Source: Chondrosia reniformis (Eukaryota > Porifera > Demospongiae > Chondrillida > Chondrillidae). Taken from it: a stretch of 64,000 nucleotides of DNA. The notes beneath the pieces are model-generated. The model worked only from the letters and a program-made list of their open reading frames with translations, made no database searches and had not been told where the DNA came from. Of the stretch, positions 47,319 to 59,923 are shown one piece after another; within the stretch, counting starts at the first letter, position 1, and each line of letters starts with the position of its first letter. Location: positions 5,458,501-5,522,500 of the forward strand of contig OX359200.1 in assembly GCA_947172415.1 (NCBI GenBank), read 5' to 3'. The position numbers were made by a program, and so were the translations under genes.

Positions 47319-49488
47319 ATGCCACCTTTCGCTTATCTTGTCTTGCTGGCATTATTTATGTTTAGTACTGGTAAGAGAATAACGGCGCCATTCAACTCGA
47401 CCTTATTCTTTTGATTATATATTCTGCTTGTATTATAGGTAGACGATTCCCGAGTCTCAGTGCAGACGAGACTAGGCTTAGAGTTAAAGCTGGATTACCT
47501 GCTAAATTAATTTGTCGAGGCACAACTTTAAACACTTCAGCCCATATCGAATGGGAACGAATTAATTCAACTACCTTTTCCTCACTATCCAAAGACAACC
47601 TTTCTTATCAGATATTTGAACAAAAAGACGAAAACAGCAACTGTATAGTCATAACTAGCGTTCTAATTATACCGCGAATGACCAGAGAGTATACAGGGAT
47701 TTATAGGTGCAATTTAAGACTAGCAGTCTCGCCACAAATTAAAGTGAATCTGCAACCATATAGAAATAAAGGTAAGCGCTTTTGTATATACTGTCTAGAA
47801 AAGTATACAGCAGTTAATAAGTACTTGATGAAAGTATGCACATTGCTATGATTAACTATACAGCGTTCAGTCTAGGTCAATCATTACACAGAGTCTCATG
47901 AATAAGCTGATTCTATTGTCTAGTATTATAATTCAATGTATGTAAAATGTAGTCAATAACTTAAATTGGCATGAATAATGTATATTAACAATACAATGTG
48001 TTATTATAGTATATTGTTATAAACATTTTACAGTACTAACGTCATATTGTAATTTAATTGAATATATTACAGTTATGTATATAGCACATTCAATTATTTT
48101 CTTTAGGTTCGTTTTCTAATAAGCTACCTATTGGTATTCAGTTGCACAATTTTATTGCAACACAGATGGATGCACAGCCATCTTGTGTCAGAGTCACATG
48201 GGAGATGAAATGCAACCATGATTATCCTGGTGAAGTGCAGCTATACAGCACAACATGGAACCGGAGTGCTGATATTCCATCTAGTGACTTTGCAGACAGT
48301 GATATTTCAAATGCCAATTTTAACTGGGTTTTGCAAAATGCGTCATCCAGATTATGCGGTTCATTTGAAAGAATACTTTGTAATGTAAACATTGAGAATT
48401 ACATTGAGTTCAAACTTTGTTTACTCATCAATGGAACAATCACCAATATAACTTCTTATATTTTTTATTTAAGTCAGCAAGGTTGGTCATATACTATCAC
48501 ATGAAAAATCTATTTTCCTACATGCTATGCCTATTCTGTAAAAGAGCCTATAGGGGAACTAAACCTGAAGAGAGCTTTGGATGAAGATACAGGAGTCTTT
48601 TCTTCCTTCTTTTCCCTTGTTTCATCTTCTTCTCCACTGGGTCAGACAGCTGTTTCTGTGAATTCCACCCTTCATCAGTGATCCTGGGAGTCTTTGTCTT
48701 TTTCTTTATCTTGATCTTCTGTGAATCCTTGGCGTGTATAAATTAATCTAAAACACCATATCCTATACATGATTATGGTTGACATCTCCTGAGCTGAAGG
48801 AAAAATATGGATTGATTACTTAAGGGATACAGTTGTATACTGACTTTTCTGCATTTTACCAACGAGTAAGACTTTTCTGGGAGTTAACCCTGGGAGTCTT
48901 TGCTTTCTTTTCTTCTTCTCTAAGACCTAGTCCTAATTTTTTTCCTCAAGGAAAGATCTAAAAGATGTACATAGTACAAAGCTCTCACCAGGTTTAGACT
49001 GGGGGTAGGATGTATGAAAATGGTATATTAGATTATTCATGCATATATTCATTTTCTGGGTATTTGTTTTACTAGCAATTATAATATAACTTCTGAATCA
49101 ATAATTATGTCATTAAAATGCTAACATGACATTTTAATATCTTTCTTCTGCAGAACCAGCTGCTATTATTACAGGAACAAGGAGGGTAGTTGTTTGTCAA
49201 GGACAAAATATATCACTTAAATATGACTACCAAAGCATTCCAGAGTCTCATGAAACCCTAACTATTTCACAACCAAGGACTGCTACAAAGCCAAGTTCAC
49301 CTAATGGGCAAACACTTAGCAATGAAAATGTGCAAAATAAGATGTACCGGAAGCAAGTCAATTTGCCAAAAGGGAAATATATGTTAAATTTTATTGTGGA
49401 AAATGTACAAGTTAATCCTCCAAATGGATTACAGAAAGCAGTAGATTTGTGGAAAACTGTACTCAAGGTGAAAGACTGTCGAAAGTGA
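47319..49488 (+). CDS. Secreted Ig / FN3-like / Ig-like protein, cluster gene 3 (364 aa)
   Basis: Exons 47319-47370, 47439-47771, 48107-48481 and 49154-49488 total 1095 nt; all introns are phase 1. Exon 1 is a signal peptide (MPPFAYLVLLALFMFSTG). Exon 2 is an Ig domain (LPAKLICRGTTL, HIEWERINS, EYTGIYRCNLRL). Exon 3 is FN3-like (PSCVRVTWEMKCNHD, TTWNRSADIPSSDF, YIEFKLCLLING, ending IFYLSQQ). Exon 4 aligns with the terminal Ig of cluster gene 1 (FIVENVQVNPPNG against CLVENKIVNPPKG) but has lost the core tryptophan and the second cysteine, so the fold may be degenerate. There is no membrane segment. The last intron contains family A repeats. Confidence 0.83.
48500..48735 (-). mobile_element. 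SINE-like family A copy, near full length
   Basis: CATGCTATGCCTATTCTGTA, GGGAACTAAACCTGAAGAGA, CTGGGTCAGACAGCTG, AATTCCACCCTTCATCAGTG and GATCTTCTGTGAATCCTTGG: the complement of the 16195-16430 copy. A second, diverged fragment follows at about 48870-49045. Confidence 0.75.
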
Positions 49489-49824
49489 CCATGGTGACGA
49501 CACTAACTTCTTATCTGACTTTTAATATCAACAAAAACAATCACCTTTGACCTATATTTTTGGCATTTACACTAATTGCAACTTACTGCTTATACCCTCT
49601 TTTGATTTTAATCATTTTAGCGTGCAATATTAACGCAAGTAATTACACAATAGGTTAATAGGTTAAATATTGGGTTTGCATATACCGTAAACTAAGGGAG
49701 TTTCCCTATTATTATTATTAATCACTTGATATATCCCGGACCGTACATAACATTATTCATAGTACCTATCTGGCCGCCAGAACGCTGATCTGGTTCTATG
49801 GCAGAGAAGCATCAGTTACGGAGC

Positions 49825-52800
49825 ATGAAAATGAATCTCTCTCTTCTCGTGTGGCTTGGTGTGATTGGATTCGGTCTTTCCGTCACGGGGAGCACTGAAG
49901 GTAACGAACTGCAGGCGGAGCAGGATTGATATCGTGCTGCTACACGTGTTTCTAAAGATGTTGGAATCACTTAATGACAACTTTATCCGCTCTACATATT
50001 GATAAAGGCTATTATATAGTAGCTTTTGGTATTGCCTCTAGTTGTCGAACCTAGAGTTAAGTTTCACTGTAGTCAATGCGATATATTCTAAATAAGATTA
50101 GTCTTAATAATAACGATTTACATAAAAGATAAGTCTATAGTGATTTACATAAAAGAAGGCTAAACCGGTCGAGGGCATATTATAGTCTATAGGTATGTAA
50201 TTTTTATTATACTATCTGTCTAATATCAAAGACTGCTGTCGCTGTTGTATGGTGCTGCATGTACTGTAAAACTACGTGCGGCTCGTTCGAGGAATACTGT
50301 CTTTCGTTGTTGACTTAGTCTAGGTTTGTTGACTGTGAATATCAGGCTATGAATATCATTATAGTAAGAGTAATTCTCATAGGAAAATTACATAAGCACT
50401 TTAAGTCCTAAGTCATTAAGGGTATCACACCTTAGTATAGAATATACCGCTTCAGGCGCCATTTGGAGCTGAAAGTCAGAGTTCTGATGACAGAATACAT
50501 ATTATGTATGACACGAAATACAACAACTACAGAGCTACATCATGCATCTCAGTCTTCTATTTCTGCAATTTCCTTTGTTATATACAATATATTCCATAGG
50601 GAATTATAATGATATTCATAACCTGAAAATTTACATGTGTCATAAAGCTTGTCGGAGCTTCTCTACTTTTGCTATTGCAATTTAGCTATGAATATGCAAC
50701 AACTGTCAACCTGGTATATATAGACTTCATCCCTTTTTTAAATTTGCAATAGAAACATACTCTTAGACTAGTGTAGTGACTATATTTTAATCATAACAGA
50801 AATACACAAATATGGTAACGTTTAATTATTTTTGCCTCGATTAATTAAGCTATACTGCTAGTAGGAATATTTGTTGTCATAATAGCATTTACACAGGCCC
50901 TGTGCAATTAACTCCCTTACTTCATTTATACTGCTATTGTTTATGGTTGTTGATAAATAACTAAGGCCTGCATAGATTACAAGACTCTGATCAGCTATGA
51001 GTAAATACTGATATTCTACTAAATCCCAAAGAGTTTGTAGGTCAAAATATCATGAACACATATATTGAAGTACATGCATCTTATCTTGAATTTCAAATTC
51101 AGCAGGTTTACATATCATTTCCTCTCAAATGTAGATTGCACAGTTAAGATTATTAGTGTTCACCACATTGAAGATGAAGGTCATTTGGTTATTATTGTAC
51201 ATGTTAACGCTTCAGTTCATTGTTGCTGCAATGGATCCCAAATGTTTACAAGCATTAATGGCTGTTCTCATCGGAGGGACTGTATTTATAATATGAATAA
51301 TGGTGAAGTTACCAAATCTGTAAATGGATGGACCCCGCTGGATGGAAAATGTGGTGACAAATATTATGCCATCAGAATACCCTTCAATGATAGTCTGTAC
51401 TACCTAGTACAGATTGCTTTGAGTAGGAATGGTAAAAATTACACCAGTAATTCAGTAGCTAAAACAATTTATTCCATGGTAAACCAACGTAAGTTCAACT
51501 AAATGGAACTAGTTGGTGAAACTTTGTGACGTCTCACACCTCCTCACATGTAGAATGTGCAAAGATTCATAAAAATGAAAACCACTTCACCAGGATGGTT
51601 GGTGAAAGTGTAACAATATTCTGTAATGCCAGTGGCTTTCCAGTACCCTCCGTCTCTTGGAGTAGAAAGGTTTCTGACTCAGCATCCTCATCAATAAACC
51701 TTACGGGTCCTTACTTATATTCAAAAAAGTTAACACTTGAAGATACAGGAATGTATGATTGCATAGCTAGTAATATAATAGTCAATGGACTATCTGAAGA
51801 ATTTTGCACAGCTGACTCATGGACAATTTATTTAGAAGTTGGTGAGTTTTCCAGGAATTCCTTATAATTAGGTGATAGTGATTTATTCCAGCTATCTGCA
51901 CTAAACTTTTCTTTGAAATGATTCATCTCTAGTCTTTTGAGCATCTAAAGACTTGGTTCTTGAGAAAGTCAGACATTTCAAACCTTCTTATAATCAGTTG
52001 CTGAAGAAGACTGCAAGGGTTGAAATGTCCACCTTCTCAAGAAACTAAAACTACGTGTACATACATATGTCTTTAGATGTTCAAAAGGCTAAAGATGAAC
52101 CATCTCAATCTCTCCATAACCCTTGTAATTTTATGATGTTGTTCATTCCATCTGTCATGTCTAGTGAGTCAATATGAAGCTACAAATGTGACAAGGTCAG
52201 TTAATAATTATATTCATTGTTTATAGATATAATGTAATTATAAATCATCAAAGACAAATTAGTTTGTTTGGGAAGCCATATTTTATACACATATTTCTGA
52301 AGGTTATCTACTGTTACTCAATGTAATTACCAATCTGGAAGTAAACATGGGTACAGTGTGTCCTAGGTTAACTTTCACTTTCATGGCTCCTATTTGGGAG
52401 GGGCTAAAGGTTGCTGTCAGACTGTTAGGCTAATACACAGCACCTCTATAGGATGAATAGTCTAACATAACATATAGTACATGCTCCTAAGCACTATTTT
52501 CCTACATGCTATGCCTATTCTATAATAAATGCCTAGAGGGAACTAAATGTGGAGAGAGATTTGGATAAAGATACAGGAGTCTTCCACTAGGCCAGACAGC
52601 TGTTTCTGGGAATTTCACCCTTCATCAGGGACCTGGGAATCTTTTTCTTTTTCTTTGTAAATTCTTGGCTACATTTACTTGCCTATAGGGAACTAAATCT
52701 AGCATATACGTAAGTATACAAGTAGAGAGCCAGGTAATCTCATTTTATTAATTTTATTACTGCAGTGAAAATACTACGAGTACACAAGAATCATGTGAGT

Positions 52801-54028
52801 TCAAGTATAAAACTATTTATTTGTTTATTATATTGCTACCATTTCTCTACCCTTAGCCTACCTACCGCTAATTGTTTTGGTACTTTTGGGTCTAATTCCA
52901 GTTATATTAATCGGCATATTTTGCAGACTGAAGGTTTGCAACCAGTCAAGGAATAGCGGAAATTTGAATTTGCCATCTTGTGTACCCAAACAGGCTCAGT
53001 GTATTGAAGTGATAAATTTCCATTTCCATGTTGATTATTACAGATCAAAGCAGGGAATAACAGATAGCTTGTGGGAAAAATTACCACAAATCCCACTTTC
53101 TAACATTGATAACAAGAACGGAAACTTAATGTTAGGAAAAGGCAAATTTGGTAATGTCTACTACGCTTACCTTAAAGTTAATGAGCAGTCAATCCCAGCT
53201 GCTATCAAGGAACTGTCTTATAGCGGTATTTCAGGAGAAGGCATTATTCAAGCAATAAAAGAATCAAGTATTGTTGCTTCGTTGAAGCATAAAAATATTC
53301 TAGAATTGTATGGAATTCATATAGAGACGAAACCCTTTCTGTTAGTATTTGAATATATGGAAGAAGGTGATTTAAAAAGATTCCTCCAGCATAAAGTTGG
53401 CATAAGCAAAATTAGTGTATATAAAGAATCTATCAACTCTGTCCCAAGCTCTCCAGAAGTTACAGGTCATGACTATCAAAACTTACCTTTGACTAATCAG
53501 CAACTCTTGTATATAAGCCTACAGGTTGCAGAAGGAATGGCATATTTGACTGAAAGAGACTTTGTTCACAAGGACTTAGCGGCTAGAAACTGTCTAGTCG
53601 GAAAAAATCTGACGGTAAAAGTTGCTGACTTTGGACTTAGTTGCTCACTAAACCAGCTTACTAATACAGAATCGCCCAAATTTATTCCCGTCAGAAATAT
53701 GCCACCGGAAACTATAACAAATGACCAATTTACCCATGAATCAGATGTTTGGTCATTTGGCGTGCTTTTGTGGGAGATATACACATTTGGCATTGATCCC
53801 TATCCTGGAAGGGGCCCTGAAGAAATCTTCAGCATTTTAAGAACACCTATATCGGTACTGAACGTACAACCTTATTTTCCCCAACCCTTTCTTTGTCCAG
53901 ACCCAATCTATCAAATTTTAACTTCATGTTTACAGGCACAATATTCAGTTCGACCTTCATTTTTTGAACTCAGATCCAATTTATCATCCAACTGTAGAAT
54001 ATATCTCACAACATCCAGCATTGTTTGA
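49825..54028 (+). CDS. Receptor tyrosine kinase with FN3-like and Ig ectodomain, cluster gene 4 (629 aa)
   Basis: Exons 49825-49900, 51135-51488, 51554-51841 and 52857-54028 total 1890 nt; introns are phase 1. Residues 1-25: signal peptide (MKMNLSLLVWLGVIGFGLSV). About 26-143: FN3-like. About 144-239: Ig (VTIFCNASGFPVPSVSWSRK, EDTGMYDCIASN). About 241-262: TM (YLPLIVLVLLGLIPVILIGI). About 330-615: kinase with glycine loop LGKGKFGNVY (332), beta-3 Lys357 (PAAIKEL), HKDLAARN (Asp479) and DFG (Asp497), then HESDVWSFGVLLWEIYTFG. The AARN catalytic loop marks it as a tyrosine kinase, and the catalytic residues are intact. Odd points: no tyrosine in the activation loop, RNMPPE in place of the usual RWMAPE, and a kinase insert carrying YQNL. 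The whole cytoplasmic region sits in one exon. AATAAA at about 54134 may be its poly(A) signal. Family placement among animal RTKs is not clear by eye. Confidence 0.9.
52490..52690 (-). mobile_element. SINE-like family A copy, in the kinase gene
   Basis: TTTTCCTACATGCTATGCCT, GGGAACTAAATGTGGAGAGA, AGGCCAGACAGCTGTTTCTG and TTCACCCTTCATCAGGGACC match the family. It lies in the intron before the transmembrane/kinase exon. Confidence 0.7.
52766..52794 (+). other. Candidate 29-nt cassette exon in the kinase gene
   Basis: A strong acceptor (TTTTATTACTGCAG) and donor (GTGAGT) bracket 29 nt in the last intron. Skipping it keeps the frame into the transmembrane segment. Including it shifts the frame and meets TAA within five codons of the last exon, which would give a secreted ectodomain. 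Use of this exon is only a prediction. Confidence 0.35.
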
Positions 54029-54592
54029 AAATTATTGTCTAAGTTGACTTAAATTGCATGCTGGCAGTATCTTTGGATGAGGACCTAAAATTCATACATG
54101 TAGTTCTGATTGTCAATGAGACCTTCCCACTAATAAAATTAATGCCACAACTGAAATGATTCAAGCCACTTAAATTCTACATATTGTACAGACAATAGCT
54201 ATAGAGGCGCGGCAAAGCCTTATATAGCTTCTTGTACAGTGGTAATTGTGCATGACTAGATATCAGTAATTATATTCATTGTCTGTGATAAGACCTATCA
54301 CTAATTATTTATGTAAATTTTCACAAAGACAGACGATTAGCTTAAGGAAGCCAAATTCCAAAGGTTATCTACTGACTTGATGTAATTAATGTAAACATGC
54401 ATAGATAATAGATAATATGTCTCAGAAATGCACTAAGTGATTTTTGTTTTCAATCCTGTATATAGCTATAGTCATTTGACAGTACTAGTGTGGCTGTTCT
54501 GATACTTTTGAGCTATATAAACAAATAAACATAACGCATACATGTGGAAGGTCAAAGGTTTTAGCTCTCAAGCTTTGCCTGGATCGACAATA

Positions 54593-54708
54593 GTAGTCTC
54601 GTGTAGCCAGACCGCTATCTCGCCTCCATACTTATATGGTGACGCCGACCGTGTCACGTCACCATATAAATATGGAGGCGAGATAGCGGTCTGGCTACGC
54701 GAGACTAC
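54593..54708. mobile_element. Foldback MITE, MULE-like, near-perfect hairpin
   Basis: Arms GTAGTCTCGTGTAGCCAGAC and GTCTGGCTACGCGAGACTAC pair over about 50 bp around a tiny loop. Flanks GACAATAGT and GGCAATAGT look like a 9-bp target duplication with one change. It is related to 4868-5001, and a fragment (GTAGCCAGACCACTATCTTG) is at about 15702. Confidence 0.82.
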
Positions 54709-54774
54709 GGCAATAGTGGTACGGGATAGGAAAGATCTCTTTGCTGTATGTATGGTAGTGAGCAGAAGGGTAAC

Positions 54775-55010
54775 ACGACTAAGGACCACAAGACAGCAAG
54801 ACTACGAGACAGTAAGACTACGGGACAGCAAGACTACGGGACAACAGGACTACGAGACAGCAAGACAATGGGACAGCAGGACTACGAGACAGCAAGACTA
54901 CGGGACAGCAAGACTACGGGACAACAGGACTACGAGACAGCAAGACTATGGGACAGCAGGACTACGAGACAGCAAGACTACGAGACAACAGGACCACGGG
55001 ACGCAGAAAA
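54775..55010. repeat. Minisatellite of GACAGCAAGACTACGG units
   Basis: Irregular units of roughly 15 bp (GGACAGCAAGACTAC / GAGACAACAGGACTAC) in higher-order sets. It lies 65 bp beyond the foldback element. Confidence 0.9.
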
Positions 55011-56044
55011 CAGGACCAATTGCAATACTCCTGGAATCACTTGTAGTATATTTAATATATAGCTGTACACACAAATGACACTGATTTATACAGTCATTAA
55101 ATACCACGTTCTAGATGATCACCCCACAAACCATTCTCTACTCCTATTTATTTAGGCTGGACTCAAACTAGATTCCTTTGATCGGAGTCTGAGAGATATT
55201 GCTGAATCCCTGAATAGACTTGTCTAGTATCTCCTTCCCAATCGCTAAACGGATTCGGTACGACTTTGAATTCGAAAGCGTTTTGTCTTTGACATGTGTT
55301 CTAAACTCTATGCGCATACTGGAATAACTGTATTACAAGAGTAGGAGGAGTTTCAGGGAGGATTGTAAAATGGTTGGCAACCGATGTTAATTGGTTTTGC
55401 TATCTTAGCTAGCTAAAATTATTATTTTAAAAACAGGCCTAGGCATTCTAATTAGTTAGTGTACATGTTCAACCATAGACTATGGTGTAACTAATGTATG
55501 CCTTAGCTTCACGAGCACGTCATCATTTTATATATGTTAGCCATGCATTGTGAATCCATCCCATTACAGCAGTGTAGTCTATATATTAAATATGTAGACT
55601 AAAATTAATTTTATGAATCACTACATTTTGTATAAAAAATTTAATGATCAAAATCAACACTAAACTGTCCAACTGAAATGTGAACCATAATATGCATATG
55701 TATAGCCTATGCAGTCTATAGACTAGACTATATACTACAGACTATAGACTGCATGCAGACTATAGATTACAGAATATAGCCTATAGCCTATAGACTATAG
55801 ACTATAGTCTATAGTATATATAATATAGTGTAGAAGTTGCATACTTCACATTGCTTCTTTTAGACGGTATATACCAGTGCAGTGATTATCAGTTCAGAAA
55901 GATGTACGAATCCTCGATCAATGCTATTGCTGATATGATTCAGTCAACTCTATCCTTGATATACATTTATGCCATTAATTTATATATAAATTCAAATATA
56001 CATAGAAGAAGTTAAATACGTATATACATTTAATTTACATTTAT

Positions 56045-58326
56045 TCATGAGTTGACAGTCACTGTAATAATCTTTGAGTCAAATGTTTTATAAATATTTT
56101 TGAGTGAATTAACGAGGGTGTTCCAAGCAAGACATTGATAAGTACCACTATGATCGGTAGTTGCATTTTCTATAACATTTGGAACCTTTGACACAGATGA
56201 GGAGTTTTGAACAGGAACATAGTTTAAGGGAGTTGTGTCCCATGGAAAGGATACCCTGTATGCTCCCACCTCAGGCTGTGGAACTCCAGTGGCTGCACAA
56301 CCTAGATCAATAGTTTTTCCTTGCTTTACTTGAATGACGGCAGATGGACTTGTAACTTTGGCAGGCACTATAAACAAAACAAGCTAACATTATTACCGCT
56401 CTATATACTGTACTAAGAATAACAAGATACTACAGCTCCGTATACTAAGAATAACAAGATACTACAGCTCCGTATACTAAGAATAACAAGCTACTACAGC
56501 TCCGTATACTAAGAATAACAAGATACTACAGCTCCGTATACTAAGAATAACAAGATACTACAGCTCCGTATACTAAGAATAACAAGATACTACAGCTCCG
56601 TATACTAAGAATAACAAGATACTACAGCTCCGTATACTAAGAATAACAAGCTACTACAGCTCCGTATACTAAGAATAACAAGCTACTACAGCTCCGTATA
56701 CTAAGAATAACAAGATACTACAGCTCCGTATACTAAGAATAACAAGCTACTACAGCTCCGTATACTAAGAATAACAAGATACTACAGCTCCGTATACTAA
56801 GAATAACAAACTACTACAGCTCTGTATACTAAGAATAACAAGCTATATACCACACTTATACATATACTTAGAACTAGCTAACATATTACTACAGTTCTAT
56901 AATTGAATGAAACTCTTACCTTGTCTTCGAAAATTATAAAAGTTTGTCTTGAATGTAAGGGGAGAACATCTCTCATCCGAAACTTGAACAAGTTGGAACT
57001 GATAATAAGCCTCATTATTAATATTACACTGGCGAAACTGCATAGCGCCTGCTGAAAGTATATATGTATCTATCACTTTACCATCTTCCCCTCTTGTTAG
57101 ACTAGAAATATTTGGCCAAAGCAGTGTTTGTATTTTCCAGTTTATGTTGTTGATGACTGGACAACCTGCTCCAGTTGTGCTGTACTCCCAGGAACACAGA
57201 ACACTGACATAGCTCCCCTCCTCCATAGATTTATGCTTGCAACGGAAGTTATGAATTGAATAACCATTACACCATGTTGAAACAGTCTCTTCCAAACGTG
57301 TATCTTGTTCTATATAATAAGGATATATTGTTGTACTTTAAAATGCATACAATATACATTCAATGTGATTATACATATAGGTCTGATTTGTAATTATGGC
57401 GTTAGAATGTGAATATTCTCTTTCCTATGATGGTTGAGGCTAATGAGACAGTAATAGACTTAATACACTTAGAGAAACACACAGCGCTTTGGAGGAGGAT
57501 ACAGTTTGGTGTGCAAACAATAACCAACAAGCTATGTTTACAATACTCAATTTATATATTCCCACTTTATTGTTGTGATAGTGGAGTTGTCTTTTACAAA
57601 TTACAAACTGTTTTACATACTGATATACACTGCGGTGTACATATTCAATGCATGCATGTCTACATTTTGCAATTAGCACAATAAAAAGATATGCACATAG
57701 AAGTTATGTTACAATTCCCTAGGTCTTATGCTGTATATATGAAGAATTGCCTATAAGACACTCCAATACTCCCTGCTATAGGCTACCATTTGAAGAATTT
57801 CCTACTCGTGTGTGGTTTACATGTGTAAATTAACTTAGCTGCTCACCTTTGTTGGTGACATGTATGTCATAAGAACGTAACAACGGATTGGATTGGTCAT
57901 CTGTAACGCGACAGAAATAATAGCCATCATAGCTGGCGTTATAGTCACGAATAACAAGAGTTGCTGCATAGGAGAAGCGTCCTGTTTTGTGTGAGTTTTC
58001 GGACATGAGCAGGCCTTGCCGGACCCAAGAACAATCCCTTATTGCCCTTTCGCTTCCAGACTGAGAGGTAGCCTTATACCAGTTGATATGACAGCTGGAG
58101 GAGCAATCTGCTCGACACGTGAGAATGATAGTCTCTCCCGAGGTGGCAGTCCTCACATCCGGGGGAAGGCTTGTAAAACTAGCCGATATTCCCGAGGCTG
58201 GGGAGGGAGACAAGCAGACATGTATACACAATCGTTTAAATCCTACAGTTATTCATCCTTCTTACCAGCTGGGACTTGAAGTACGCACATCAATACAAGT
58301 ATAAGAGGTTTCATCGCAGCAGGCAT
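56045..58326 (-). CDS. Secreted Ig / FN3-like / Ig protein, cluster gene 5 (374 aa)
   Basis: Minus-strand exons 58266-58326 (signal peptide MPAAMKPLILVLMCVLQVPA), 57847-58197 (Ig: TSGETIILTCRADCSSSCHI, NWYKATS, YDGYYFCRVTDD), 56920-57309 (FN3-like: YVSVLCSWEYSTT, NINWKIQTLLW, YYQFQLVQVSDE, ending FYNFRRQ) and 56045-56367 (Ig: KTIDLGCAATGVPQPEVGAY, DHSGTYQCLAWN, stop). The total is 1125 nt with phase-1 introns. Same architecture as cluster genes 1 and 3. The last Ig lacks the usual core tryptophan (tyrosine near that position). No membrane segment follows, and AATAAA overlaps the region right after the stop. Confidence 0.85.
56400..56845. repeat. Minisatellite, 32-bp unit, about 13 copies
   Basis: Units of ACTAAGAATAACAAGATACT plus ACAGCTCCGTAT, 32 bp apart, in the last intron of cluster gene 5, immediately upstream (minus sense) of its final Ig exon. 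Confidence 0.95.
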
Positions 58327-59923
58327 TTCTGCAAACAGCTAATTTTCAGCTGGGGAGTGCAATTCCTTTGTTTTATAGAGACGAATTGTAATTGTGCAGT
58401 TTAAAGGTCACTTACCTATGTAGCAATAGCAAATCATGTGAGCAGCATTCAAAAGGCATGTATACAAATGTGTATATGTACAACTCCTACATAATGAAGG
58501 TGTGTTTATAAATATATATGGGAAGAGGCTAATTTTTAAAGGAAGCTTCCTCTATACTTCAGAGGTCATGTGTGTATAGTTAATGACCACTTGACAGAGA
58601 TATATACTTAAAAAGTAGTCATGTGTAGGTGTTTACAGTTCCAAATGACAGATTTGGATTGGAAGTAGCATGATTAGGCCCTGAACATTAAAATGAATAA
58701 TTGATCCTGGGAGTCTTTGTCTTTTTCTTTATCTTGATCTTCTGTGAATCCTTGGTATGGTTCTGATCACTTTATGATCTCTTAATGAATAATTGTACAT
58801 GTGTAAGGACGTGGTTAGTTTCCTGACAATTGTGATCCGTATGTTTTATATGTAGAGTAATTCACTAATGTAAACATGCAAAATCAAGTATGCACATACC
58901 TATAATGCAGGGATGTTTAGTATATATACTATACTAATAGATTTGTATTGTATAAGTAGCCATACATGATGCAGTATGATTGAGGCAGCTATAGTAATAC
59001 CAGTACAATATATGATCATATGAACCAGCTTATATAGCACTATATAGTCATATCATTATATATTTTTCACATTTATGAAATTCGGAGATATCCAGTTCAA
59101 AGCATGATTCCATTTTTTTTATTCCAACAATGTACAAAAAAACTTTTTCAATCACATACTGGTGGCCTTCTTTAGAGATAACAATGCCTAATTCAATACT
59201 ACCATCTGAGCTCAGCTGCTGCTGCATTATAGGGTAGGTACCCCGACCTACAGTATATACAATACATAGACTTTGAACTAATTAGCCTGTGACAATCTAA
59301 TCATGCATTGTGACATCAGTTGACATCTCTATATAATGATATACTTATATAGCTATTTCAGACCTTTGGTATCCACCAATCATTCACTGTTTTGCTTTAT
59401 CATGTGTTTACAAGAGTTAAGGTCATAGTGTGTTGTTGAACAGTTTATGTAAATTGGTGGTTGCAGTAAAAATAGAATTTATCATCATCATTAAACTCTG
59501 GATATGAATAGGGACGAAACAACTGTCCGTGGCTTGACCATCTTTTTGAGTGGCTAGGGGGAGACTTTGGTTCCCATCAAGTGAACTTCGGTTCTGCCCA
59601 TTAGCTCATTGTGCTCCTCAGGGGACATGAGTAATATCCAGAGTTCAATGATGACAGTGATATCAATTGCAATGCTTTAAGATTGGCTTTAGTTTTCCTA
59701 TTTTTCCAAATAAAATTTACACACATATATAAGCAACTTTGCAGACATATTAATATTCCTTATTTCCATTTTTGTAGCCTTTTTCAGTGACTCCGCATGT
59801 ATATATAATGAGCAACCAGTTGAAAAAAATACTTGGTGACTATATAACACTATATATTCAAGTTAAAATTCTATGTACATAATGTTGACATGAAGCGAAC
59901 TCCGTATTATATAGTTTCTACTG
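58327..59923. other. Intergenic between cluster genes 5 and 6
   Basis: It contains the presumed promoter of cluster gene 5, a family A fragment at 58700-58756 and a full family C MITE at 59470-59665. No gene is seen. Confidence 0.5.
59470..59665. mobile_element. MITE family C, best copy (about 190 bp)
   Basis: Inverted ends ATCATTAAACTCTGGATAT and AATATCCAGAGTTCAATGAT. The interior includes TTTTTGAGTGGCTAGGGGGA and CCCATTAGCTCATTGTGCTC. It is in inverse orientation to the copy at 37715. Confidence 0.75.

Larger units (their letters stand above)
54029..56044. other. Tail-to-tail intergenic region
   Basis: It separates the plus-strand and minus-strand halves of the Ig cluster. It contains a foldback element, a minisatellite and a TATAGACTATAG-rich low-complexity tract at 55680-55825. 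No gene is seen. Confidence 0.6.

Noticed and set aside
54542-55078. 178-codon plus frame over the kinase 3' flank
   Set aside because: It consists of a foldback MITE plus a minisatellite; composition is dictated by the repeat.
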